NCBI GenBank assembly: GCA_029834535.1
Contig: JAQMWT010000002.1
Coordinates: 1 to 64,000, forward strand
Direction: 5' to 3'
Length of the DNA stretch: 64,000 nt
DNA from: Chrysophaeum taylorii
Lineage: Eukaryota > Sar > Pelagophyceae > Pelagomonadales > Pelagomonadaceae
The notes beneath the pieces were generated by a model. It saw only the letters and a list, made by a program, of their open reading frames with translations. It did no database searches and was not told where the DNA came from. Numbering within the stretch: the first letter of the stretch is position 1; each line of letters opens with the position of its first letter. Shown here one piece after another: positions 40,401 through 52,200 of the stretch. The translations under genes were made by a program, and so were the position numbers.

Positions 40401-43294
40401 GAGGTCCAACTCGTCGTCTATACCGAGATAGGACCTAATGTTGGCACCGCAGTGGGATACGAGCTGAGCAGCTTCGTGGGTATCTTTGAGGGCGACGAGC
40501 TGGGTGTGTTTGTCTGAACCGCCGAGGAAGCAGCGGTCGATGTCTTCGTCGGAGCATTGGCTGAAAGGAATGTTGGCATAGAACTGGGCTTGTTCGTTGG
40601 TAACGTTGATGGAGCGACAGACAGGATTCCGGTGGGCGATCTTGTGGGAGATGAACTCGGAATGCTGCTACGCATTTTCGAGGGATTGGATGTAGGTGCC
40701 GACACGCTCGAAGGCGGCGGCGTCGGATTCGTTGACAGAAAAGAGATAGAAACTGTTGGTTTATCACGGGGACGTGCGCTTGGCGGCTTTGTGGGTGTCC
40801 TCGAGGGCGAAGAGCCGGGCGCACTCGTTGGATCTGTGGACGGCGTCATGGTCGGCGCGGACATCAGAGCTTTGGTGGGAAGCGATGGTAGCAAGATGCG
40901 CTGGGAATGCTTGTTGGCAACGATGACGGGGCAGCAGACGGCGTCCCGCTCGCTTGGCTCGGGGATGATGATACACTGGGAACGTTGGTAGAGATGCCTG
41001 ACGGACTCGCAGTAGGCACTAAGCTCGGCATGCTCGAAGGTAGCAGCGATGGATTTATCGTGGGGTGCGAGATAAGAAATGACGTCGGCCCCGCCGTAGG
41101 ATATATGAGATTGGCTGCTTTGTAGGTGTTGACGAGGCGACGAGCCGGACATGCTCGCCGGATTTGCAGAGGGTGCGGCGACTGGCGCTGAGGTCTGAGC
41201 TTTTCGTGGAAGCGACGATGGTAATGAGCTGGGAAAGTTCGTTGGTAATGCTAATAGAGCGGCAGGCGGGGTTCCGGTTGGTAGGTTTGTAGAAGAAGAT
41301 GCGCTTGGAATGCTCCTAGGAAGGCTCGACGGACTCGATATACGCGCTGAGCTCGGCACACTCGAAGGCAGCGGCGTCGGATTCGTCGTCGGGAACGATA
41401 TTGGAGCTGATGTTGACACCACCGTGGGATATGAGCTCGGGTACTTCGTGTGCGTCGACGTCGGTGGGCGAGCTCGTTGGATCTCTTGAGGGCGCGGGTA
41501 GTCTTCGCGGAGGTCGGGGAGTTGTGAGAAGCGAGGGTGACTGGGAGCTCAGCGATGGCGTCGCCGACGGATAATCAGACGGGTTTACAGATGGCTTGCT
41601 TGAGGACGATGCACTCAAAATGCTGGTAGATAAAAATGCTCGAGGGACTTGCTGTAGTCGACGAGCCTTGCGTATCTGGAGGAAACGGCAACGGACTTGT
41701 CTTTGGGACCGTAACTAGGTTTATATCACGGCAGTTGGACGTAAGCTGGGTTTGTGCTTCGTGGGTAACCACGACGGCAACGAGCTGGGCATGCTTGTTG
41801 GCCATACCGCGGGTTTGCCTGTCGCGGCATAGGTCGGATCCTGCGTTGGCAGCGGCGACAGCAGTGTGCTGGGGGTTCTGGATGGAGTCGCTGAAGACGA
41901 GGCTGATGGTGTCGCGGATGTATGTCTTGTGGGACCCACGGTCTCGGGTTTCCACTCGGCAGCTTCGAGGGATTCCCTTTCGGCTCTGGGCTTTGCGCGC
42001 GCTCGTAGGAATACCCGAGGCCAAACTCGTTGGTATCGCGAATGGAACTGGCGACGGCATCTCGGAGTTGGAAGCAGCAGGCTGGGCTGTTTTGTAGGTA
42101 CTGTTGTCGCGGGGCCGCCTGTCGGATCTGCCGTGGGCGCGCCCATCGGTGCAGAGGTTAGGATCTTCGTGGGAAATAGCAACGAAGAAGAGCTAGGAAC
42201 AGCTGATGGCGTGGTTGAAAGACAAGACGATGGATCAGCGGAAGGGAGGTCGGAAGGAGTAGCTGCCGGGCGGCTGGTCGGCAAAAGATCGAAGGAGGCA
42301 TATTCTTGGACGGAATCGTGCTTGGTGCGAGCGAAGGAAGGGGCATTGGAAAATGGGAAGGTGTGGAGGTTGGGGTCGAGCTTCGCGCACTCGACGGGGT
42401 TATCGAGGACGTGGCCGAGGGCTGGGTCGAGGGCTTATCTGAAGATGCAGCAGCTTGCCGCGCTGCTTTTTAAGCTCGTTGGAACGATCATTGGCAGAGC
42501 TCTAGGTGGGAGCGAGGGTAGAGACGATGGGATCGATGTGGGAATCGAGGCTCGAAATGGCGTAGGCGGCGCTGTTGCCGACGTGGTCGTTGGGTGAGAC
42601 GAGGGTTGCGTCGTCGGTGAGGCGCTTGGGGCAGGAGTCGGCACTACTGTCGGGTGCACGCTTGGGCTACTCGACGGCACTGCAGACGGTCCGGGCGAGG
42701 GTTAACTTGAAGGGCGACTTGCCGGTCCGCGCGTCCGCTGGCTCGAGCGTAAGGTCGACGGCATCCTCGACGCGGTCGCGGCGGGTATGCGCGACGTCAA
42801 GGTTGAGGGGAGAGCAGTCGGCTGACTCACGGGGATAGATGACGGGGGCGCCGTCGGAGCTGAGCTTGGTAACCTAGTTGGACTCGAGCTCGGCTGAGAC
42901 GACGGCGCGAACGCGCGGAGTCTCGGGCGACTCGTTGGAAATTCTGATGGTGCGGATGGTAGACGCCAAAGAACCTCCCCAGCCGTAGTCCATCAGCGCA
43001 TCAAAAGACTATGTCCCGGACGTACCCGCGTAGAAGGTGATCTCCAGGAAGTAAGCGATGTTCTCGTCCACGCCGCCGCACTGCTCAAGCTCGCAACCGT
43101 CGTGAGCGTCGTATCACAATATCCGTTTCCAGGCGTCTCGTCGGCGTAGTATGTGTACCAGTAATCTGTCAGCCCGGAGATCGACCGGATCCCTCGTAGG
43201 TTAAGTTCCGCGTCTCGAACACTATCGACGTCCCGTCGGTGCAGTCGTCCGCCACGACCACCGCCAGCACCGCCGCCGACAGCGTCGCGCCCAT
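37386..43294 (-). pseudogene. Decayed, truncated relative of the giant PT-repeat receptor gene
   Basis: It starts at ATG 43,294 with a signal peptide (MGATLSAAVLAVVVADD) and pieces of an ectodomain (DYWYTYYADETPGNGYCDTT; VDENIAYFLEITFYAG; SFDALMDYGWGGSLASTIR). From 42.9 to 39.2 kb there are Pro/Thr/Ser repeats broken over all three minus frames; several blocks align with the giant gene, e.g. ATPSDLPSADPSSCLSTTPS against its ASPSDLPSAEPSSCPSMTPS. From 39.27 to 37.8 kb the REJ-like ectodomain is better preserved, with apparent 36-nt (38,711-38,746) and 29-nt introns. Next come a Cys-rich stretch (VECPCQFKARKTVTCP) and one membrane segment (LALFSMMIFVMVCVGEIV). The remaining membrane part is missing; satellite begins at 37.2 kb. 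Confidence 0.6.
37402..37433. repeat. (GTT)n microsatellite
   Basis: About eleven GTT units at the broken 3' end of the giant-gene relative; on its coding strand they would read poly-Thr, Asn or Gln. Confidence 0.8.
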
Positions 43295-44187
43295 GACGAA
43301 ACTTTGTTAACACCTTGCGGCGGCGGCGGCGGCGGCGGCGGCGGTAAGTAAAAAAAAAAAAAACGGTGGAAAAAAAAGAAAAACCGACAACTCTGGAGAA
43401 AAAAACGGAAGGTACACAGAGCGCTGCAGCTGTGTGCGCGCGCACGCCGCGCGTACGCATGCTTCCGGGTTCTGCTCCTGGGGAGAAAACTTCAATCTGG
43501 CGCGTCAGACCAACCTTCGAGGTCGTCTCGCACTTGCAGGCGTAAAGTCGAGCAGAGCGCCTCGTCGTGGCAATGAAGACAACGTCACGCGCGGGGAAGA
43601 GACCCGAATTATCATTGCACTCACGCAACGCGGGTCAACACCTTCGGTCGGTGAATGGATCGCTTACAAAGCGCGCTCGGTGCGCAAAAGCTAGGGCTCG
43701 CAACGCTTTTTTGGAAAAAAGCGTTCAACAAGAGGCGCTTGCAGGGCTCTGCTGCCCAACGAGACGGCACTACGACTCCTTTGGCAACAAACTGCAGGAA
43801 TGTTGGCGAACAGGCGACACGATGCCGGCGCTCCTAGACGAAAGCGGCTCGACCTGCGCGGCCCCGGCTGCGAGGTGTGGCGTCACAGCACCGTCTTCCA
43901 GCGGAGAGGGTCGTGGACGCGCGGACGCAGGATGCCGCCGCTACAGTGCGTTGCCGCCCGCAATGAGTTTGTACGGAAGACTCTGACAGCTGACGACATC
44001 CCGACTTTTGCTAAGAACGACCTCGTCCGCAAGGCAAACACGAGATCAGCGTGCGCGCGAACGCGTCCCGCGACAAGAGTAGGGGACCCACGCGAGCCGA
44101 CGAACTCAAAACTGCGCTCGTCGAGAATCTGCAGCCCCCCTCGGTCCCCGATGGCCCGTCTCCCTCCACGCCGTTTCCACCCCGTAT
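43295..44187. other. Intergenic, no gene seen
   Basis: Holds a CGG run (about 43,317-43,345), A-rich tracts (43,349-43,385) and short motif-free frames. Confidence 0.4.
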
Positions 44188-44521
44188 TCACGCGGTGGCA
44201 TGCGGTAGAGTAGAGGTCGCAATCGAATTTATCTTCTTCAGGACCTCGTCGTTGATGTCGACTTCACGCGCATCTTGTCGCCAGCCGGCATCTGCACCGG
44301 CCATCGGAATCTTCCCGCTCGCGTCCTTCTTTCAATGCCCAACGAAAAGCGAAAAGTGTCGTGTCGTTCACCAGCGTTTGGAAATTGCCCGCGTCGTGGC
44401 GGTGGTCGCGGCAATCCATCTTCGTTGCCATCACGTTGAAAAAAAAGCGACGACGGACCACCTCGCCGCGATTCCTCTTCGATGAGGCCGATAGGGTACG
44501 CAGGCTGCCACCGCGCTGCAT
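44188..44521 (-). CDS. Small two-exon hypothetical protein
   Basis: Exon 44,372-44,521 reads MQRGGSLRTLSASSKRNRGE, then RRRFFFNVMATKMDCRDH. A 61-nt GT-AG intron (44,311-44,371) joins it to 44,188-44,310, reading IPMAGADAGWRQDAREVDIN then DEVLKKINSIATSTLPHATA. Total 90 residues. It may instead be the 3' end of a longer gene, since the same frame is coding-like further upstream. No family recognised. Confidence 0.35.
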
Positions 44522-44641
44522 GCACTCGACGTGGTGCTGATCCTGCTACCCTTTGGGCACCGCCACCCGGTCGTCGTCGAGGTGCGAAGAAGAGCAGGCG
44601 CGGCACGAGATCCGTCCGTACCAAAGAGCAGCGTCGATTTT

Positions 44642-45290
44642 TCACACCAACCTCGGCCCTCGGCAAAGGCGCCTGATGAAGTCCGCGTCGAGGAGCGAGC
44701 GACGCCTGGCTTCACCAACAGTGCGTCGCATCGGCACGATTCTGGCTGCGGGTTTGGCGCTTGCGAATCCGCCGGTCGTCGCCAGCATCCGGCCGCCCTG
44801 CTGCCGACGTCGATCGCTGAGGCGCGTTGGCACGTTTAATAGGTAGGTAGGTGCCGCGATCGGCGGCGTAGGCTGCGCCAGATGCTGTGTGATCCCGCCA
44901 CGACAAAGCCCGCGACTCAGCAGGTGCCATTGATTGTTTTTCACTCCAAAGAGCTCGTGGAAGAGCTGCTGCTGCTGCGAAGTTTTGCTACGGCTTGTTC
45001 TAAGACGTCGAGACGACCGCACTGCGGATCAGACGTCGCCGTCGAGAAGTATCTTCCTGCCCAATTTCTGATCTCCTACTTTTTCAATAGTGTAGACCTG
45101 CAAGTCATCGAAGAGCACGACTCGAGGAGGAGTAATGTTGCTGCGGACCGAGATCGTTAGTGAGAGCTTCGGGAGGTCGAGGAACTGAAACTCAAGCTCG
45201 CAGCGCATCTTGTCGCTGCTCTCGAACAAAGGTCGATTAGATTGAAATACAGTCCTTGTTGCCACGAGCTCGAAGTGTGTCGAGACGCGG
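44642..45290 (-). other. Coding-like minus-strand exons, unresolved
   Basis: The best piece (45,029-45,290) reads FQSNRPLFESSDKMRCELEF, QFLDLPKLSLTISVRSNITP and PRVVLFDDLQVYTIEKVGDQ, a beta-rich pattern. A second piece (44,642-45,020) reads QQQQLFHELFGVKNNQWHLL and later TVGEARRRSLLDADFIRRL. They are probably exons of one gene that may extend into 44,188-44,521; I could not fix the junctions. Confidence 0.3.
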
Positions 45291-45299
45291 CGGCGGCGA

Positions 45300-45966
45300 T
45301 AAAGTCACTCGCCGCGGAGATGTTCTTCCCTAGCGTCCTAGAGTCCGACCGACTGCTTGTAATGACAAAATTTGGTGATGGCGCGATTCTTTTCAAGTCA
45401 GATTACGCGATTTGCGATCGCCTTTCAACTCGATGCGTCTTGATTTTGACAGCAGCCCATTTTCCTCCTCTCTAGATTTTATGACGCTTCGCCTCTGGTC
45501 TCACCCGCGTTCGAGCAGACGGCAGCGAATTTCGCGCGGAGTGCCGCTGGGGAAGAGGGCATCAGACAAAAAGAAGGGGCTCAGGCGGAGTTACTGCCGA
45601 GCCGGGGGGCGGCGAAGAGAGGGCATCCGAACCCACGCGCGTTCCATGGAGGATAATTGAATAAGGGCTGTGGAGGGGGATTTCAAAATGCCCAAAAAAA
45701 TGGAGTGCGGTATGGTCCACAAAGAATCTGTTCCTCCTTACGCAGGAGATCGATCGATCGTGTTGTCTCCTTTTGATGCAGATATAAAATCTAGAGATTT
45801 ATATCCGTATCTCTTCTAGTTGTGGGGACCCGCGTCCGGCACCACCTTTTCTCGAGCGTATACACAGCTATTTCGCAACTACACACCAATCGGGCATGCT
45901 TACACAGTAAGCCAGCAAGCTCGCTATGTGCCCCCCTGTTAGAACTCTATGATATGGACATTGACC

Positions 45967-46015
<49 letters not shown>

Positions 46016-46263
46016 AAAGTCGCCCACTCTTCGAAGAAAGAATAATATGGACACGCACACACAAACTTGAGGGAGACATATTCACCTCAAGATGAGTGTG
46101 AATCACGATGAAAGTTAGCGAAATGGGTCAAGAAACTGCCGGTAGTCCGATCGATGAATTTTCCGGTCCGCTCTTTTTTCCTCTGGAGCCGTCTCTCTCG
46201 CATCAACAGAACTTGTCGATGCGTGAACGTGACGAGCCGCGTGGCAACGAAGACGAAGAGACC
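45300..46263. other. Intergenic with (ACG)n microsatellite
   Basis: An ACG run of about 13 units lies at 45,972-46,012. No supported gene; the region lies downstream of the giant receptor gene. Confidence 0.4.
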
Positions 46264-49200
46264 CTACATGCGCGCGTGAGGTACGTAAGTAACTTGGACG
46301 CTGGCCGGAACCGAGCAAATGAGCGTCGCGAGGGCGAGCATGCCCATATTCCACGCCGAGATACTGTTCACCTTGATTTGCGCGACGAGGTAAAACGTTG
46401 CGAGGGGCGCGAGCATAATAACCTGAGCGTTGGTTCATCACGAATATCAGCAACGAGGAGACAGACAGACAGACTCTGATGGTGCACTGACCTCCCCAAA
46501 GATCGTGTCTTGCACGATGATGGGCAGGCGCAAGAAGGCAGCCGAGAGGAACAGTCCGGCCGAAATCTGCGCGCAGCAACGCCTGAGCAAACACAAAGAT
46601 CCGAAGCTCCTACCGTGGCGAGAGTGCGCCAGCGCATGTCGACGTGGATCTCTTCAAGCGCTTCGGGGGTGAGCTCCTCTTTTTGCATTGATTGGAGGTG
46701 CAGCGCGAACGCGTCGGAAACGAGGTTGCTGACCAGAGGCTTGAGATCGGGCCTCAGCTCGAGTAGAAAGTCGAAGGCGTCTTCGGGCAGTTGAGTCGCA
46801 AATATGTACCTGGCCCTGTTCAGCTTAGGGTTGTGCGCGAGCTTCTCGTGAATGAGCCCCGGCATAACCACGAAAAGAATGAAAATGACGGTCGGGTTCA
46901 CAAGGCAGTATATCATCGCCACGAGGAAGAGGGTCTCGAAGAACCAACGCCAAGTCTGCTTGACGCCGAAGTTCGAAGCGTAAACAAGGAGATAGTACAT
47001 CGGGAGAAAGAGGACGGTGGCGAGCACGATCGAGGACACGAAAATCGCCGCGCGTCGCGACGGACTGTTGCCGTCGTTGCCATCGTCCGCGTAGTCATCT
47101 CCGATGCCAATGCTTCGATCGTAGACTTTCTTTTCGGCCCATGATAGCTGGCTCACCCGAGCAAACTCGGTGAGTCGCTCGGCCAGGATTTGGTCGTTAT
47201 CTATGGACTCAAGTATATCGAGCCATTTGCGCGCGAGACCTGTACGCACACACGCGGAAATGTTTCTGAATGCTCCTCGAGAATGGCGACTCTGCTGGCT
47301 GTTTTACGTAGCTCGTGCAGGACGATGTGGAAAACGTTACTTTTAAGCCTCGCGGGCGACTTGCTCCAACCCCACTTGTCGACGAACTCCTGCTCGAGTT
47401 TGTGCAGGATCCGCGCCTGCGAGCAGGATGATAAACAACCGTGCGTATGCATAACAACAACGATTTATCACCACACAGCACGAACACCGATGGTGCACGC
47501 ACGCACCTTGCGCCCCCCAACAATCGTACCCTCAGCGACGGCCGAGGCTATGTCGGTTCGAATTTCTTCACGTCTCGCCGTAACAGCCGCGCACACCGCC
47601 GGCGTCCGCGCTCGCGCTTCTTCCATTAAAGCCTTGTCTTCGAACAGCACGGCCTTGCAAAAGACGCGCGGCCTCATCTTTCGCTTCTTTCTCGAGTGTC
47701 GTTCGGGCGGAACACTTTGATGCACCTTGAGGCCTTCGTGTCTGGCTTTGTGCACCGCCCTTTTTGAGGACCAAGAATTTGTGGTGGACTTTAATAATGC
47801 TCGTGGCGACGAACCAGTCCTCGATCGTGGCGACGAACCAGTCCTCGATCGTGGCGAAGAAGCAGTCCTCGATCGTGGCGACGTGGCGGGTGATGATTGT
47901 GGCGACATCAGTGACGACGATCGTGGTGATCTAGCCCGTTCATTATTCGACGGAAGCTCGCCCCCTGCTACTCCGAAGAGCCACGAAGCGTACGACGTGC
48001 TCGATGATGACTCCGACAGACGACGAGATCGACTCAAAAACCCAGGTATCGACGAGCCATCTTTAAAGAACGCGACCGAATGTTGAGAGGTGCCAAGAGA
48101 CGGCAATGAATCATGTCCCTCGCAGCGCTCAGGCAACGACTGGGTTGACACCGTGGAATAATCCAACGTCTCTTCGGGAACGGGGGGCGCACCGGTACGG
48201 CGTGCACTGAGATCCCCACACTTCCATTGAAAAACGCGCGTCGCGCACACGACCTTGAAGGATTCTTCGAACATCAACAAAATCGGAATGAGGATGACCG
48301 TAGTAATGAGCAGAACCCAGAAGTGCTCTATCTTCATGTAACTGTCGCTCGGAGGAGCTCGATACGTACAAGAACCTACGGCGGTAAGAAAAAATGATGT
48401 TGGTGCCGCAAGCGTGTGCGGACGCGCCTGTCATCTCGTCCCACTTGCACATGCGACGCCCGCTGAAGGTGCGTCGCCGCAGGCACGTCCTCGCCGATTT
48501 TTTGTTTTCACAACCTACGTTAAGGCACGCGGTATTCGTTCGGAGTGAAGAATACGGGGGCACGCAATCATTTCACACCTGGGTCGGGATACCTGCGACG
48601 TTTTAAAGTGATACATCATCGGACATGCTCTCACTTGTATTGCATCTCGAAGGCAAGGCACGAGCCAACAAAAAGAATCTCCAACGCGAACGCCAAAATT
48701 CGCGCCGCGCGCGGTTCCGCGTCACTATAGATGGCCCAAATGCTCAACGGAGTGTGATGCTCGAGAAGCGCATATTTTAGCCGCTCTTGCCAGGGCTTGA
48801 CTCCACTCGCAAGCAAAAAACGCGATGACAGCGTCGCTCGACTCCTCGTCAGCCTACGGAAACTCGAGCGGCTTCTGGGGAGACTTGGCCGTTTCGGCTG
48901 CTGCTCTCTGGGCTCCGTTGTCTTCTCAGTCACTGAGGTTATCCCTGAGACGTCTGTCATCTGCGTGGAAAGCGTTGTGGCAGTCGCAGTCCAGCCAACC
49001 TCGCTTGATGCGTCTTGCTGGTCACTTCCTTTCCCCTTCTCCTTGGCATCCGATGATGTGGTGAAACCGTCAAATGCCAACTGCACTTTGCTCCAAGTTG
49101 CTGGATCCTCACTGAGGAAGGGTATATTATCCGAAGAAACTTGAGCGTCCGAGCCAGCGACGCTCGTATTCTTCTCGAAGTCGACTACAACTTGTGCGGC

Positions 49201-52200
49201 ACCATCGTTAGAATTGACTCCATCAGTCATGTTGTACTCGGCATCGCAATAATAGTCGGGCGAATCACCAGAAAAATCTATGTATCTTTCTTGAAATATA
49301 TTGCTGTTGAGCTCGCTCTCCGTATCGGTATCATCGATCCCTCCAAAGAGCACATCCGGTGCGTCTGGCGCGGACGGTGCGCCACATTGTGCTTCCTCGG
49401 CACGCGCGTCACGCACGTCGTGGAGATGGCCGACGTACATGAGCGAAGCGACGACAACAACAAATGTGGACACAAACGCCAGCATGATGCGCGCCCGCTG
49501 CACGTCTGGCGCACCCCCGAACGTATTCTTGGTGAAGAGCTGCATGTATGTGACAAAAACATTTTGAGTTGCAAAGTCGCGTGCCGTGTCGTTCGCCGAT
49601 AAGGACTCGTCGTCGCCGCCGCCGCCGGCGCTTGAAGAAGACGCGATTGTGACGTCGCAATCGCACGCAACGCGCGACGACGTAGAGAGCGCCGAGTTCA
49701 CGTTGCAACCGCCAGTCGTCCATGTGGGATCGCTCGAGCCCCAGGAAACGCAAGCTTCATCCACGTCGAGGCCACAACCCACAACTTCGATGTATTTGGT
49801 GCCGTTGCACTTGCGCCGAATTGTTGTGTTGTCCACGGGACACGCTACTTCAAGCATTTCGTACGAATTCCAAGGACAAACAAGCGTTACGTTCGCATGA
49901 AGCGGCGCAGACGTCGGGGCGAGCGTTACATTTCGAGACATTGGAAGCAGAAACGACGCAGTCGTATTCACTCGCGAATCTACATCTGCCCTCGCACTGA
50001 AACGAACGACTGAACTCGACGTGAGATCGGAGGCGTCCCGCGCGCTAGACCGCAATTCTATCACCGCTGCCGAGTACGCTTCGCTCTGTTCGGGCAGAGT
50101 CGCGGTCGCTCCGGACGTCGCTAATTCAACCGCATCGATGCCCGAGTTGCGGCGAGCCACTACATCGATATTGGTCTGTGAAACAGTCGCGGCAGCCTCG
50201 TCAGCGACCAAGGGCGCAACGAGCTTCGTTGCCAAGACATCAAGTGCGGCGTACATAACATTGATCGCCCTTGCAATACTAACTTGGCTTTCTTCGATCC
50301 CCCCCATGGCAAGGCGGCGCCGCGACTCGTCCTCATCAAAGATGCTCGTCTCCAGAAGCTGGCTAAGTACACTCAAACAGCTACTCGCATCATCACCTTC
50401 ATAGTCGATGTTGCTAGCTTCAACAATTATGCTGTCGATCTCATCTAAGGCAAGCGTGGCAGTATCGAACGCAAGCGCAGAAGCGTTTGACACTACTTGA
50501 TCCAGGCAGGCCGCGAATAGTGTCGTCTGCTCGGATGAGCCTGCGCGAAGTTTGCCATCCTCATCACACGGACAGACAGACAGACAGATTGCAAACTATT
50601 CAATCTGCGTCCTACCTTGCGTGAGCACTCGGGCGTTAGAGATGGCCTCTACAATTGTGGCGAGCAATTCGGTGTCGCTTGGGGACGTACGGGCGGAAGC
50701 GATTGCCTACGATGTCTCATCTAAAAGGCTCTTCCAATAAGTGGCGACGACTCACGATATTGCACACGTCCTCGTACGAATTTGCTGCGAGAGCTGTGGA
50801 CAAGAGACCGTCGACTTGGGTCAAGAGTGCGCTCCCGCGCTGTGTATTGGGTGTGACGACGACCTCGACCGAATCCTCGGTCGAAGCACCAATTGCGTCT
50901 TGGATCGTCGCGACAACGGTTTGCGAGCATTCCTCGCACTCGTCTTCACCCGGGGGGAGGAGAATGTCGCGCAGGACAGCATCTTCGGTCGACACCCGGA
51001 GGACTTGTCCTCCTTCGATACCAAAACCATACAGAAGTGGGAGCTCGTCTCCCTCCCAATCAAACGCGGAGATAGTGAACGTCGTGTTCAATGCCTGCCC
51101 CCTCGTTGGACTCGACACGACGTCGCCACCGCGAGGACTTCGCGCCACGTAGAAGGTGATGGTGGCGAAGCCAGTATCGGATGCATCAGTGAGCGCGGCG
51201 TCGAGCTCAAATGTGTAGCTGGCTCCTTCAATCAAAGTATGGCGCTGGACTACCAAGTTGACTTCGCTCTTCATGTAGAGGCAGCCGTTCGTGCAGCTGA
51301 ACAAGCACGCGTCGCGCGCAAGAGTTCCGTCCTGGCCAACCACATCGCAGCGAGAGACGAGCTGCGCCACCCAGTCGCAGGTTGACGTTGCATCGCCTGC
51401 CTTGAACCAACTCGTCGAATCGGCCTGGCAGGTAACGCCAGCATCTGGGGCTCGACGTCGATTAACCTGCAGACTCGAGCGGCTCACATCCAAAAGACTC
51501 GCCTCACCAACGAACGCGCCTTGGACGACACTCCAGGTTGTGTTCAACCAAAGAACCGCCGTGGCGGCTTCCCCAGAAATGTACGCAAGGGCCGTGCCTG
51601 TCAACACCAAGCGCTCGTTCGCGAGGACAACGCTCGTCGCCGTATCGATGCCAACCGACGGGGGGTCAGTATCGTGATACAGCTGAATCGACGTCGACGC
51701 GGCTGTTTCAGACAGACTTGACTCCTGGCGCCTCGTCACAGAGACAGCAACGCGAAACACCCTATAGCCCAGGAGAGATAGATCAAGAACGAGCTCTTCA
51801 TGAGTCATGTTGCCAACGACCGCAGTCATGCACGACGTGTCTTCGTGATCGTCGAGATTCGTGCAATTCCATTCGAAAGCAAGTCCGGCCGCAGCTCCAG
51901 TCACCCCTTGGACGTCTGGATCCTCTGACGCCGCCGCCGAGATGATTTCGATACCTCGTTGCGGAACGGAACGACTTCCGCCGGAGATTACGACCTCCAG
52001 ATCCGAGAGTCCACAGCTCACGCGCACGCTTTCGGAGCTAAAGTTGCCAGTCAGTTCGTCGGAGACCCGGACAGACAGCAGGTAGTCTGTCGCTGCATCG
52101 AGAGTATACGAATCCAGAGTGAAAAATCTCGGATCGCGCGACGTCGATTCGATACCGGTCGAGCTTCCGCCGTCGTCGTAAAATGCGAGCGACCACTCGT

